Source of the DNA: Candidatus Omnitrophus magneticus
GTDB lineage: Bacteria; Omnitrophota; Gorgyraeia; Tantalellales; Tantalellaceae
Length of the DNA: 39,283 nt
Direction: 5' to 3'
NCBI GenBank assembly: GCA_000954095.1
Contig: JYNY01000341.1
Location: 1 to 39,283 of the forward strand
Below are positions 27,916 through 36,770 of this stretch, in pieces (position 1 is the stretch's first letter; each line of letters opens with the position of its first letter). Under the pieces are notes generated by a model. That model ran no database searches. It had not been told where the DNA came from and saw nothing but the letters and a program-made list of their open reading frames with translations. The position numbers and the translations under genes were made by a program.

Positions 27916-30363
27916 ATGTATACAAAAGATGAAAAAATAATTCCGGTGCATATAGAAGAAGAAATGAAAAATTCTTATATAAACTACGCAATGAGCGTTA
28001 TTGTCGGAAGAGCTCTACCTGACGCGCGCGATGGGTTAAAGCCCGTGCATAGGCGGATTCTTTACGCGATGAAAGACATTGGCCTAGTTTATAATAAAGC
28101 GTATAAGAAATGCGCTAGAATCGTCGGAGAAGTTCTTGGTAAATATCATCCGCATGGAGATTCCGCGGTTTATGATTCGCTTGTCCGCATGGTTCAAGAT
28201 TTTTCTCTTAGATATCCTTTAGTTGACGGCCAAGGTAATTTTGGTTCTGTAGACGGAGACCCTGCCGCGGCAATGCGGTATACCGAGGCGAGATTGGAAC
28301 AAATAACAAATTGGCTCTTAGAAGATTTGGAAAAAAATACTGTTGATTGGATGCCGAACTTTGATGGTTCTCTGGAAGAACCATTAGTTTTACCCGCGAT
28401 TATGCCGAATCTTTTAGTAAACGGTTCTAGCGGTATTGCTGTTGGAATGGCGACAAATATTCCGCCGCATAATCTTGGCGAAATAGTGGACGCGGTATGT
28501 TTTATTATTGATAATCCAAAATGTAAAGTAGACGAGTTGCTACCTATAGTTAAAGGCCCTGATTTCCCAACAGGAGCTCTTATTTGCGGAAGGGGCGCGA
28601 TTAGAGACGCGTATAAAACAGGTAAAGGGCTTCTTAAGGTTCACGCGAAAATGCATGTAGAACAAAAAAAGCAGGGGAAAGAAAGTATCGTTGTGACAGA
28701 GATACCGTATCAGGTTTGTAAGAGCAAAGTAATAACCGCGATAGCGGATTTAGTTAAAGATAAGAAAATAGAGGGGATTTCAGACATAAGAGACGAGTCT
28801 GATAAGGAAGGAATGAGAATAGTAGTCGAAGTTAAAAAAGGCGTTAACACGGAAGTGGTTACCAATCAGCTTTATAAGCATACGCAGTTACGGGAAACGT
28901 TTGGTGTTATTATGTTGGCCTTGGATAAAAATCAGCCGAGAATAATGAACTTAAAAGAAATGCTCGACATTTTTATTGCGCATAGAAAAGAAGTAATTAT
29001 CCGTCGTACAAAATTTGATCTTGCCAAGGCTGAAGACCGGGCGCATATTTTAGAGGGATTAAAAATCGCGATAAACAATCTCGATGAAGTGATACAGCTA
29101 ATAAAAAGCTCAAAAGATCCGGAGTCTGCGAAGCTTGGACTAATGGCGAAGTTTAAGCTTTCAGAAAAACAGTCGCTGGCAATACTAGCGATGAGACTAC
29201 AGCAGTTAACAAATTTAGAAACAAAAAAAATAGAAGAGGAATATAAGGAATTATTGAAACTTATAGAAAAACTCAAAGGAATTTTAGCAAGCGAAAAAAA
29301 GATAATGAGCATTATAAAAGAAGAGACTTTAGCGTTAAAAGAAAAGTTTGGAGACGCTCGGAGAACCGAGATAGCAGATGACGCGGAAGAAATCAATATA
29401 GAAGATTTAATCGCGGAAGAAGATATGGTTATAACCGTGAGTCATGCGGGATATATAAAACGTTTTCCGGTAAGCGCGTATAGACAGCAGAAGCGCGGAG
29501 GCAAGGGCGTAACCGGCGCGGAAACAAAAGAAGAGGATTTTATTGAACATCTTTTTGTCGCGTCAACCCATGATTATATGCTGATTTTTACGAGTATCGG
29601 CAAGCTACATTGGTTAAAAGTGCATGAAATTCCGCAAGTAGGCAAAAGAACAAAGGGTAAGCCTATTGTGAATTTATTGGAATTAGAAGAGAACGAGCAG
29701 TTTACTACAGTTCTTCCTGTTCGAGAGTTTAAGGAAGGCGTTTTTGTTATGATGGCGACAGAAAAGGGAACAGTTAAAAAAACAGAATTATCTGCGTTTA
29801 GCAATCCAAGAAAAGCGGGGATTATCGCCGTAACATTAGAAAAAGGGGACAAGCTGATAGGCGCAGTGCTTACTTCAGGGCAGGATGAAATTTGTCTTGC
29901 CACAAAAAACGGGAAGGCAATTAGGTTTAACGAAGAAGATATACGGCCTACAGGCAGGACATCGCAAGGCGTAAGAGGTATTTCTTTGAGAAAAGAAGAT
30001 AAATTAGTCGGGATGGTCAAGGCGGAAAAAGAAGCAACAATTTTTACTGTCACAAATAAGGGGTTTGGAAAACGCACAGATTTTGAGGAGTATCGTTTAC
30101 AATCTAGAGGCGGGTCCGGCGTTATTAATATCAAGGTTAATGAAAAAATCGGGTATGTTGTCGGAGCTAAAACAGTGCGCGAGGAAAATGAAATAATGCT
30201 TATATCAAAACAGGGTATGGTTGTGCGCGTTGCCGTGAAAGATATGAGAAAAATCGGGCGCGCGACACAAGGCGTTATTGTTATAAGATTAAACGCGGAA
30301 GATGAATTAATTTCTGTCGCGAATGTTTTCCCGCAGGAAGAAGATGACGAAGTTGGAGAGTAA
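27916..30363 (+). CDS. gyrA: DNA gyrase subunit A
   Basis: 815 residues. It cuts and rejoins DNA. The catalytic Tyr is Y122 in [11 protein letters not shown]. The quinolone region reads [11 protein letters not shown] with S83 and D87, the same as sensitive Escherichia coli and with the same numbering. The C-terminal beta-pinwheel carries the GyrA-box, here [11 protein letters not shown], which marks gyrase and not topoisomerase IV. Six repeats of the KRF or IRF type follow ([18 protein letters not shown]). The tail is acidic (EEDDEVGE). The ATG follows GAGGAG, 43 bases after gyrB. A small hairpin (CCCGA with TCGGG) lies in that spacer. Confidence 0.97.
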   Translation: MYTKDEKIIPVHIEEEMKNSYINYAMSVIVGRALPDARDGLKPVHRRILYAMKDIGLVYNKAYKKCARIVGEVLGKYHPHGDSAVYDSLVRMVQDFSLRYPLVDGQGNFGSVDGDPAAAMRYTEARLEQITNWLLEDLEKNTVDWMPNFDGSLEEPLVLPAIMPNLLVNGSSGIAVGMATNIPPHNLGEIVDAVCFIIDNPKCKVDELLPIVKGPDFPTGALICGRGAIRDAYKTGKGLLKVHAKMHVEQKKQGKESIVVTEIPYQVCKSKVITAIADLVKDKKIEGISDIRDESDKEGMRIVVEVKKGVNTEVVTNQLYKHTQLRETFGVIMLALDKNQPRIMNLKEMLDIFIAHRKEVIIRRTKFDLAKAEDRAHILEGLKIAINNLDEVIQLIKSSKDPESAKLGLMAKFKLSEKQSLAILAMRLQQLTNLETKKIEEEYKELLKLIEKLKGILASEKKIMSIIKEETLALKEKFGDARRTEIADDAEEINIEDLIAEEDMVITVSHAGYIKRFPVSAYRQQKRGGKGVTGAETKEEDFIEHLFVASTHDYMLIFTSIGKLHWLKVHEIPQVGKRTKGKPIVNLLELEENEQFTTVLPVREFKEGVFVMMATEKGTVKKTELSAFSNPRKAGIIAVTLEKGDKLIGAVLTSGQDEICLATKNGKAIRFNEEDIRPTGRTSQGVRGISLRKEDKLVGMVKAEKEATIFTVTNKGFGKRTDFEEYRLQSRGGSGVINIKVNEKIGYVVGAKTVREENEIMLISKQGMVVRVAVKDMRKIGRATQGVIVIRLNAEDELISVANVFPQEEDDEVGE

Positions 30364-30436
30364 GAGGAAATAACCGGACTCGCAGTGAAATGAAAAATTA
30401 AATTTTTATTTTTGAGAGAAGGGTTAAAAATATAGT

Positions 30437-30483
30437 AAAAAAGGCATTTTTTTAGGTGGTACTTAAGAAAATGCCTTTTTTTA
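30437..30483 (+). terminator. Intrinsic terminator after gyrA
   Basis: AAAAAAGGCATTTT (30437-30450) pairs with AAAATGCCTTTTTT (30468-30481), loop 17 bases, followed by T-rich sequence. It is symmetric enough to work on both strands. It closes the dnaA-dnaN-gyrB-gyrA side. From here to the tRNA there is no gene; two TATAAT-like sequences (30578-30583 and 30606-30611) could serve as tRNA promoter -10 elements, without a clear -35. Confidence 0.85.
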
Positions 30484-30631
30484 TTGCAAGCGCAAAAGGG
30501 TAAAACTGGAAAATTTTTATTGAAAAAAGAAAAAGAGTTTTGTACAATATGACACCGCTAGTCCAGAGGCTAGAGGATATAATCGTTCTTTGCTTTTTGT
30601 TTTTATATAATGTAAACTAATTTATACGCGC

Positions 30632-30708
30632 GACCCCATCGTCTAGCCTGGTTAGGACATCAGATTTTCATTCTGACAGCCGGGGTTCGAATCCCCGTGG
30701 GGTCGCCA
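30632..30708 (+). tRNA. tRNA-Glu (anticodon TTC)
   Basis: The acceptor GACCCCA pairs with TGGGGTC, the discriminator is G, and CCA is encoded. The anticodon stem-loop CAGATTTTCATTCTG has TTC in the loop, and the T arm is CCGGGGTTCGAATCCCCG. All arms fold. The anticodon reads GAA and GAG. It stands alone between gyrA and the unknown gene at 30798. Confidence 0.97.
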
Positions 30709-30735
30709 AATTTTAAACCCAAAAAAGGGTTAAAC

Positions 30736-30784
30736 TAGGGGCTAGGTTTTCTTCTACAGCACAAGGAAGAGGGCTTAGCCCCTA
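30736..30784 (+). promoter_or_regulatory. Hairpin directly before a ribosome site
   Basis: TAGGGGCTA (30736-30744) pairs perfectly with TAGCCCCTA (30776-30784). AAAGG follows at once, and the ATG of the next gene is 13 bases after the stem. The arrangement hairpin, Shine-Dalgarno, ATG matches the modules at 36771-37721. Confidence 0.45.
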
Positions 30785-30797
30785 AAGGTTAATAGAG

Positions 30798-31328
30798 ATG
30801 GATATAGAGTCTTTGTGGGAAAAAGCCGTTAACGAGACAGAGGTTGTTCGGGGCAGAGTAAGCGAGCTCAGCACTTTTCAAGAAACAGCGGTTCCGTATA
30901 TTTTTTTATCAGAATCTTTAGTTTCTGAAGGGACAACTGTAGTCCGGCGCGGCAAACTACTTGTTGAAAAACCAATGATAATACTTCCGCAAAGTTTACC
31001 ATATTTTGAAGGGTTTGATTTCGAAGGAGAGATGGAGACTCGGGAAGAGTTTGTTCAAACATTTTTTTTATTGCGGGGAGTTAAGTTTCCTTCTTTAAAA
31101 TATAACAACATAACGCAGGAATTGAAAATAGAAGAAGAGTTTTTGAGTAAAGTTATTCAAAAATATAAAAAGCAGTTAGAAAAAAAAGAAGAAATAAACA
31201 CCGTTCTTTTAACCGGACCAAGCGAGTGCTGGCAGTTTTCTATTTTGTTTTATATTGGCGCGCTTATTGGAAGATGCGCGAAGCTTGACGCGGAGAAATT
31301 ATTTAAAAACAGGAAAAGAGAAACATAA
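30798..31328 (+). CDS. Unknown protein, 176 residues, downstream of tRNA-Glu
   Basis: I do not recognise a named family. The start MDIESLWEKAVNETEVVRGR is charged and helical. A middle part with VVRRGKLLVEKPMIILP and FEGFDFEGE looks beta-rich, and a long charged helix with KYKKQLEKKEE follows. The end has LTGPSECWQFSILFYIGALIGRCAK, a hydrophobic stretch that could touch a membrane. There is no signal peptide. Codon use is like its neighbours, so it looks native. AAAGG precedes the ATG. It sits 75 bases before glmS on the same strand. Confidence 0.75.
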   Translation: MDIESLWEKAVNETEVVRGRVSELSTFQETAVPYIFLSESLVSEGTTVVRRGKLLVEKPMIILPQSLPYFEGFDFEGEMETREEFVQTFFLLRGVKFPSLKYNNITQELKIEEEFLSKVIQKYKKQLEKKEEINTVLLTGPSECWQFSILFYIGALIGRCAKLDAEKLFKNRKRET

Positions 31329-31403
31329 TCCAGCGTCGAGAAAGAAGTATGAAAAACTTCTTACGATATAAACAAAATTGGACAAAGAAAAAGGGGAGGC
31401 GCT

Positions 31404-33260
31404 ATGTGCGGAGTAATTGGATATATCGGGTATAGAAACGCGACAGATGTAATTTTAAAAGGATTATCAAGGCTTGAATATAGAGGATATGACTCCGCGG
31501 GTGTCGCGGTTTTAGCTGATGGAGAAATTGAAACTTTAAAACGGCAGGGGAAACTCGCGGTTTTAAAAGAAGAGCTGGATAAACATCCTATCCGCGGGAA
31601 TACAGGGATAGGGCACACCAGATGGGCAACACACGGGGTACCGAACGATACGAACGCGCATCCGCATTTAGATATTCACGGATGTATCGCGATAGTTCAT
31701 AATGGAATAATTGAGAATTATCAAGAATTAAAACAAGCATTGCAAAAAAAAGGATATAAATTCGCGTCAGACACAGATAGTGAAACAATAGCGCATTTAG
31801 TCTCCAGTGAATATAAGGGTGATCTTTTAGAAGCAGTGAAAAAAGCGGCCGCGAAATTAAAAGGTTCCTTTGCCGCGGCAGTTATACATAAAGGCGAACC
31901 CGGCAGAATTGTAGGGATTAGGCTTGATAGCCCTATGGTTGTAGGGCTTGGGACAAATGAATTTTTTATAGCAAGCGATATCCCCGCGATTTTAGAGTAC
32001 ACAAAAAATGTTATATATCTGGAAAATGGAGAAATGGTTGATATTTCTTTAGCAAAGGGAGTGTCAATATACGGCCTTGACGGAAAAGAGCGCAAGAAAA
32101 AAGCAGTAACAATAAAGTGGGATATTTCTCAGGCGGAAAAGGGCGGATATAAACATTTCATGTTGAAAGAAATTTTTGAACAGCCCACGGTTCTTCATAA
32201 AATTTTTGGAGAAAGAATCAAAAAAGGTAATGTTGTTTTTGATGAACTTGCCATAAAACCCGCGGTTTTTAAAAAAATAAAAAATATAGCTGTTGTCGCA
32301 TGCGGAACAGCGTATCACGCGGGACTAACCGGAAAATATTTATTGGAAAAAGTTACAAGAATTCCTGTGTGGGTAGATCAGGCGAGCGAGTTTCGTTATA
32401 GAGATCCAATTGTAAATAAAGATACTCTTGTTATTGTTGTGTCTCAGTCTGGAGAAACAGCAGACACCTTGGCAGGGCTTAGAGAGGCTAAAAGAAGAGG
32501 CGCGAAAGTTCTCGCTATTTGCAATGTTTTAGGAAGTACAATCGCGAGAGAAGCGGACGGAGTTATTTATACGCATGCCGGCCCAGAAATAGCAGTCGCT
32601 TCAACTAAGGCGTATACAGCGCAGATAGCTATTTTTCAGCTTCTTACGTACTATATTGCAAAAGAACGAGGGACAGTAAAAGGAGTGGATAAAGGGTTTT
32701 TACAGGGATTAAAGAAAATTCCGCATATTATGGATGAGATGTTAAAGGAATATGAAAAAGAAAATAAAATTTCTTATTATGCCACAAAATTTCATGAATA
32801 TTATCACGCGAGAAATAATAAAAGTTGTTTTTTATATTTAGCGCGAAATGTTAATTATCCCAATGCCTTAGAAGGCGCGTTAAAACTAAAAGAAATTTCA
32901 TATATATGTGCTGAGGGGTATCCAGCCGGTGAAATGAAACACGGGCCAATTGCCCTTATTGATGAAAATCCATGGGTTGTCTGTTTAGCTATTAAGTCAG
33001 ACACGTATGATAAGATGTTGTCCAATATTCAGGAAATAAAGGCGCGAGATGGTATTGTTATAGCAGTTGTTTCTAAAGGGGATAAACTCGCGAAGGAAAA
33101 AAGTATTAATTACGCGATGGAGGTTCCGGTTGTTCCTGAAATTTTTTCGCCGTTTTTGGTAGTTGTCCCGTTACAACTATTGGCGTATTATGTAGGCAGG
33201 GCTTTTGGATATGATATTGATAAGCCGAGAAATCTCGCAAAGTCGGTGACAGTAGAATAA
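31404..33260 (+). CDS. glmS: Glucosamine-6-phosphate synthase (glutamine-hydrolysing)
   Basis: 618 residues. It makes glucosamine-6-phosphate from fructose-6-phosphate and glutamine for cell wall and lipopolysaccharide. The N-terminal glutaminase begins MCGVIGYIG with catalytic Cys2, then RLEYRGYDSAG and GHTRWATHG. Two SIS domains follow: ACGTAYHAG and VSQSGETADTL, then CAEGYPAGEMKHGPIAL. The end DKPRNLAKSVTVE is the classic C-terminus. A strong ribosome site (AGGGGAGG) is present. No glmS ribozyme-like leader is evident in the 75-base spacer. Confidence 0.98.
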   Translation: MCGVIGYIGYRNATDVILKGLSRLEYRGYDSAGVAVLADGEIETLKRQGKLAVLKEELDKHPIRGNTGIGHTRWATHGVPNDTNAHPHLDIHGCIAIVHNGIIENYQELKQALQKKGYKFASDTDSETIAHLVSSEYKGDLLEAVKKAAAKLKGSFAAAVIHKGEPGRIVGIRLDSPMVVGLGTNEFFIASDIPAILEYTKNVIYLENGEMVDISLAKGVSIYGLDGKERKKKAVTIKWDISQAEKGGYKHFMLKEIFEQPTVLHKIFGERIKKGNVVFDELAIKPAVFKKIKNIAVVACGTAYHAGLTGKYLLEKVTRIPVWVDQASEFRYRDPIVNKDTLVIVVSQSGETADTLAGLREAKRRGAKVLAICNVLGSTIAREADGVIYTHAGPEIAVASTKAYTAQIAIFQLLTYYIAKERGTVKGVDKGFLQGLKKIPHIMDEMLKEYEKENKISYYATKFHEYYHARNNKSCFLYLARNVNYPNALEGALKLKEISYICAEGYPAGEMKHGPIALIDENPWVVCLAIKSDTYDKMLSNIQEIKARDGIVIAVVSKGDKLAKEKSINYAMEVPVVPEIFSPFLVVVPLQLLAYYVGRAFGYDIDKPRNLAKSVTVE

Positions 33261-33319
33261 TCTGCGCGCGCCCCAGCGAGTAAAACAAAAAATTCGGTAA
33301 CAAACAAAAAAGATTTTTC

Positions 33320-33982
33320 ATGTCAGGAACACTTTTTATCGTTAGCACTCCAATTGGGAACTTAGAGGACATAACATTAAGAGCAATACGCGTCTTAAAA
33401 GAAGTCACTTTTATTGCCTCTGAGGATACCCGCAGGACAAAAATTTTGTTAATGGCGCACGGCATCAATACCCGCTTAGAAAGTTTTCATTCTTATTCCG
33501 GCGGAGGAAAACAAGCACGGATAATAGAACAATTATTAAGCGGCAGTAATGTAGCGCTGGTTTCAGATTCCGGCACGCCCACAATTTCAGACCCCGGATA
33601 TTCTCTGGTAAAAGAGTGTATAAAACAAAAAATTCAAGTGACGCCTATTCCGGGCGCGTCCGCGTGTTTAGCCGCTTTGGTTATATCCGGAAAACCAACG
33701 GATAGTTTTATTTTTGAAGGGTTTTTGTCAAACAAAGATTCGCGCAGAAAAAAAGAAATAGAAAAATTATTACAAGAATCGAGGACTGTTATTGTTTATG
33801 AGTCTCCGTATAGAATAGAAAAATTTTTGAAAGATTTTTATGCGCTCGCGCCGGAGCGGGAAGTTATTATTGTCAGAGAATTGACAAAAAAATTTGAAGA
33901 AAAACTAAGAGGTACTGCGAAAAACATTTTGGAACATTTTGCGCAAGAAAAACCGCGTGGGGAGTTTGTTGTTATTTTTTAG
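33320..33982 (+). CDS. rsmI: 16S rRNA 2'-O-ribose C1402 methyltransferase RsmI
   Basis: 220 residues. It methylates C1402 in the ribosomal P site using SAM. The family start FIVSTPIGNLEDITLRAIRVL is followed by ASEDTRRTKILL, SDSGTPTISDPGY and IPGASACLAAL, all typical of the SAM-binding core. It ends at GEFVVIF, without the C-terminal extra domain of the Escherichia coli enzyme (about 286 residues); shorter forms are known. It ends in TAG. The ribosome site is weak. Confidence 0.95.
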   Translation: MSGTLFIVSTPIGNLEDITLRAIRVLKEVTFIASEDTRRTKILLMAHGINTRLESFHSYSGGGKQARIIEQLLSGSNVALVSDSGTPTISDPGYSLVKECIKQKIQVTPIPGASACLAALVISGKPTDSFIFEGFLSNKDSRRKKEIEKLLQESRTVIVYESPYRIEKFLKDFYALAPEREVIIVRELTKKFEEKLRGTAKNILEHFAQEKPRGEFVVIF

Positions 33983-34019
33983 CCAGAGATTCAGAGTTTG
34001 GATTGCTGTGTAGAAAGTT

Positions 34020-35714
34020 TTATTTTTCACAATTTTCCCGAACCCAAACCTTTTTACCTTGAAACACAATCGCGAGTTTTTTTATTTTTTCGATGCCGCG
34101 GGATTTTAAAATAACGTCATATTGTTTTTCTTCTATCTGTTTAAACGCGGCTTTTACTGCTTGCGGCATTTTTTCTTTTTTGCGCGCGTCTACTTTTTTA
34201 AACTCAATTATTATACCTAGTTTGTTTTTATCTTTAGGAATTAAAATCAAATCACATCTTCCCGCGCCGGCTTCTCTTTCGTTTTCTAATTCATATTTAT
34301 CCGCCAAGAGTACAAATAATCCCAACACAAAAGATTTATATACTTTTTCCGCGTGTTCTCCTCCCGTGTCAAAATAGCTGAAACTATTCAATACAAATTC
34401 TGAAAAATAAAATTCAAAATCTTCTATATTGCCTTTCTCTAATGCTTCCAGCATTAGTTCCTGTTTGTCGCGTTCCATACGTTTATCAAACCAGCGCATA
34501 AGTAAATCATAATAAAGAGTTCGCACTTCTAAATTCGGCGCGGAAAGATTGTAAAAATTTATTTCTCTATTATTTTTATGCGAAAAACTGGCGGTTAAAT
34601 ATCCGCTAAAAAGGAGTAAACTCCATAACATATCTTCATGTTTTTCCAAGTCTTCAAAAGTAATATTTTCTTTTAAAGTTTTTACGATATTTTCTCCGTT
34701 TAAGAGCGCTAAAAGTTCATTTTTAAGTTCTTTTCCGTTGTGGGTTAAACTATCTTCTATTAGTTTATTATCTGAACTATTAGCCCAATATGGCTTCAAT
34801 ACTTTTTTAAGACTTGCCGCGTAATTTATAATTGACCAAGGATTGTATATTGTTACACCTTCAAAATTATAGCCGTTATACCACGCGCGGACATCGTCGA
34901 ATTTATTGTCTAAATTATAATCAATCAATAATTTTTGAACTTCTTCTCCAGTAAGGCCGAATTTATCGTTAAATTCCGCTGAGAGTATAGTAAACACGCC
35001 TAAATTATTCATGCCTGAAAATATGAATTCTTTAGAGACGCGTAAAATGCCAGTTAATACGCCTTTTTCAAGAGAGGTGTTATCTTTAAATCCGCCGGAA
35101 AGAAAATTCCGCATGAAACTTATTACAGGTTCGTAAAAGTTTTCCAAATATCCAGACTGAATGGGCGTATCGTATTCATCAAGAAGAATGATTACTTTTT
35201 TATTGTGGTAACGTTCTAAAAAAAGAGATAAAGTTTTGAGGCTGTTTTCGTAATCTTTTTCTGAACCTTCTAACGATGTGATTTTATTAAAATATTCTTT
35301 TTCTTCTTCTTCCAACCCCGTCCAATTTTTAAGATATTTATGCCGTAGAAATTCATTTTGTATTAAGTCTTTAATTCCTCTATAAGTAGTGTCCCATGTT
35401 TTTTCTTTAACATCTTTAAGCGTGAGAAAAATTACCGGATACGCGCCTTGTTGGTTCATGTATTCTTCGCCTAGGCGGCAAATAGCGAGGTCTTTAAATA
35501 AATACCCGTTGGATTTTTCGGTTTTTTCAAAAAAATAACGTAGCATTGAAAGATTTAATGTTTTGCCGAAACGTCTCGGACGAGGAAGCAAAATAACATT
35601 ACAAGATTCATCAATAATTTCTTTTATAAAAAGAGTTTTATCAATGTAATAAAATTTGTTATCAATAATTGTTTTAAAATCAGAATATCCAACCGGTAAT
35701 TTTTGTATGCGCAT
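34020..35714 (-). CDS. AAA-ATPase-like / PD-(D/E)XK nuclease-like protein
   Basis: 564 residues. The N-terminus is the AAA-ATPase-like family (PF09820): LPVGYSDFKTII, the P-loop LPRPRRFGKTLNLSML (about 43-58), and the Walker B VIILLDEYDTP. The C-terminus is the linked PD-(D/E)XK nuclease-like part (PF08011): GRCDLILIPKDKNKLGIIIEFKKV with D, E and K in place, and QIEEKQY. Such genes occur in many copies in gut and environmental bacteria; the role is unknown, and mobile-element or defence links are only guesses. It is the only gene in the right half on the minus strand and borders a repeat-rich region, which suggests insertion. AAGGA precedes the ATG. Confidence 0.85.
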   Translation of the reverse strand: MRIQKLPVGYSDFKTIIDNKFYYIDKTLFIKEIIDESCNVILLPRPRRFGKTLNLSMLRYFFEKTEKSNGYLFKDLAICRLGEEYMNQQGAYPVIFLTLKDVKEKTWDTTYRGIKDLIQNEFLRHKYLKNWTGLEEEEKEYFNKITSLEGSEKDYENSLKTLSLFLERYHNKKVIILLDEYDTPIQSGYLENFYEPVISFMRNFLSGGFKDNTSLEKGVLTGILRVSKEFIFSGMNNLGVFTILSAEFNDKFGLTGEEVQKLLIDYNLDNKFDDVRAWYNGYNFEGVTIYNPWSIINYAASLKKVLKPYWANSSDNKLIEDSLTHNGKELKNELLALLNGENIVKTLKENITFEDLEKHEDMLWSLLLFSGYLTASFSHKNNREINFYNLSAPNLEVRTLYYDLLMRWFDKRMERDKQELMLEALEKGNIEDFEFYFSEFVLNSFSYFDTGGEHAEKVYKSFVLGLFVLLADKYELENEREAGAGRCDLILIPKDKNKLGIIIEFKKVDARKKEKMPQAVKAAFKQIEEKQYDVILKSRGIEKIKKLAIVFQGKKVWVRENCEK

Positions 35715-35869
35715 ATCAATCCTTTTTTATAAATTTTTTATTTCGCGATAAGCCTTCGGCAAAATGTCTCTAAATTTTGGATACTATATTTATATTTTTA
35801 AAAACGGGTAAACCCTAGACGCCATGCTGGTTTTAGCGTACAAAGTCATTTCTGTAACGCAATTTTTTT

Positions 35870-35913
35870 GTAATCACTAAACAAATAATAAGAAATTTTG
35901 TAATCACTAAGCG
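35870..35913. mobile_element. Remnant ends of the MITE family
   Basis: GTAATCACTAA occurs at 35870-35880 and 35900-35910 as direct repeats 30 bases apart. The first copy (35870-35899) also matches the inner sequence of the 3916-3997 element read in reverse (AATAATAA then AAATTTT). The second copy ends GCG like the element's terminus and is followed by TTAGTAATAA, a degraded inverted copy. So it is probably a nested or decayed copy. Confidence 0.6.
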
Positions 35914-35955
35914 GTTAGTAATAAACCTTTATGTGTCCTTTTGCCCCCATCTTAC

Positions 35956-36303
35956 CATTCCCCCGGAAAGCGTGAATCCATGAGTGTCTCAGCTAACAAA
36001 CTGTCATTTCGGAATTTGCCGTAGGCAAATATCCGAAATCCATGGAAGTCTCGATTAGAAATCTAATCTCTATTTTAAATTTTAAAAAATTATTTTTCTG
36101 AAATTTTATCCCACCTGTATGGATTCCTGCTTGCGCAGGAATGACAGCGGGTTGACGCTATTTTTACTAGTTCAACTCCACTTTTAAAATGCGATACTAG
36201 TTGTGACACAGCCTCGGAAAGCGGGAATCGGCCCCCTTTTGTCATTCCCTCGGAAAGCGGGAATCTGCCCCCTTTTGTCATTCCCGCGAAAGCGGGAATC
36301 CAT
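35956..36303. repeat. Cluster of GGATTCC-type palindromes
   Basis: Several short palindromes of one type. They are: a degenerate copy at 35956-35980; a longer one at 36003-36041 (ATTTCGGA, TTTGCC, loop, GGCAAA, TCCGAAAT); one at 36120-36145 (GGATTCCTGCTTGCGCAGGA); and three copies in a 36-bp tandem array starting at 36213, 36249 and 36285 (CGGAAAGCGGGAATC with TTTTGTCATTCC). These are intergenic REP-like repeats and contain no gene. Confidence 0.8.
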
Positions 36304-36712
36304 AAGGGTTTTATGATATTTTCGGCTCGAATTTTTCTTTTTCGATTTTCAATTATTCTACAAAAAATTTAAAAAAAACTTTTTGTCATTATAGCACAGC
36401 AGTACTTTTGTTCCAACCAGAAAACAAGTGTAAAACAAAAAGTAAGAAAAATTTTAATAAAAATGACTAAAATAAACCACATTTTTTATTCTTAATTTTG
36501 GCTCTAAAACCCGCATGGTTACTGGACTTTACGCGAGTCTAGAAAAAAAATATCGAAAAATCGGCTTTTCAAAATTTGCATTCTCTAGATTTGTCAGGTA
36601 AGCTTTATAGTAGAGAATGAGAAAGTGAAAAGCGAATTAAGAAAAAATAAGAAATAGAAAATTGAAAAAAAAGATACTTAAAAATAAAATAGAAAAATTG
36701 TAGAAGATTGGA
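36304..36712. other. AT-rich stretch without a gene
   Basis: About 400 bases, very A-rich, with no convincing ORF. It has a 9-bp inverted repeat, CATTCTCTA (36579-36587) and TAGAGAATG (36611-36619), and CAAAAAATTT with CTTTTTG near 36361-36385. No clear promoter for the frame at 36804 is seen, though one is expected here. Confidence 0.5.
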
Positions 36713-36768
36713 GTGAAGAGTGATTAGTGATTAGTGATTAGTGAGTAGTGAGTAGTGAGTAGTGACAA
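36713..36768 (+). repeat. 7-bp tandem repeat, eight units
   Basis: Units are GTGAAGA, GTGATTA three times, GTGAGTA three times, then GTGACAA. The repeat ends just before the first hairpin module at 36773. A run of this kind can change length by slippage. A stop codon in the frame of the long ORF lies inside it (TGA at 36756-36758). Confidence 0.85.
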
Positions 36769-36770
36769 AA

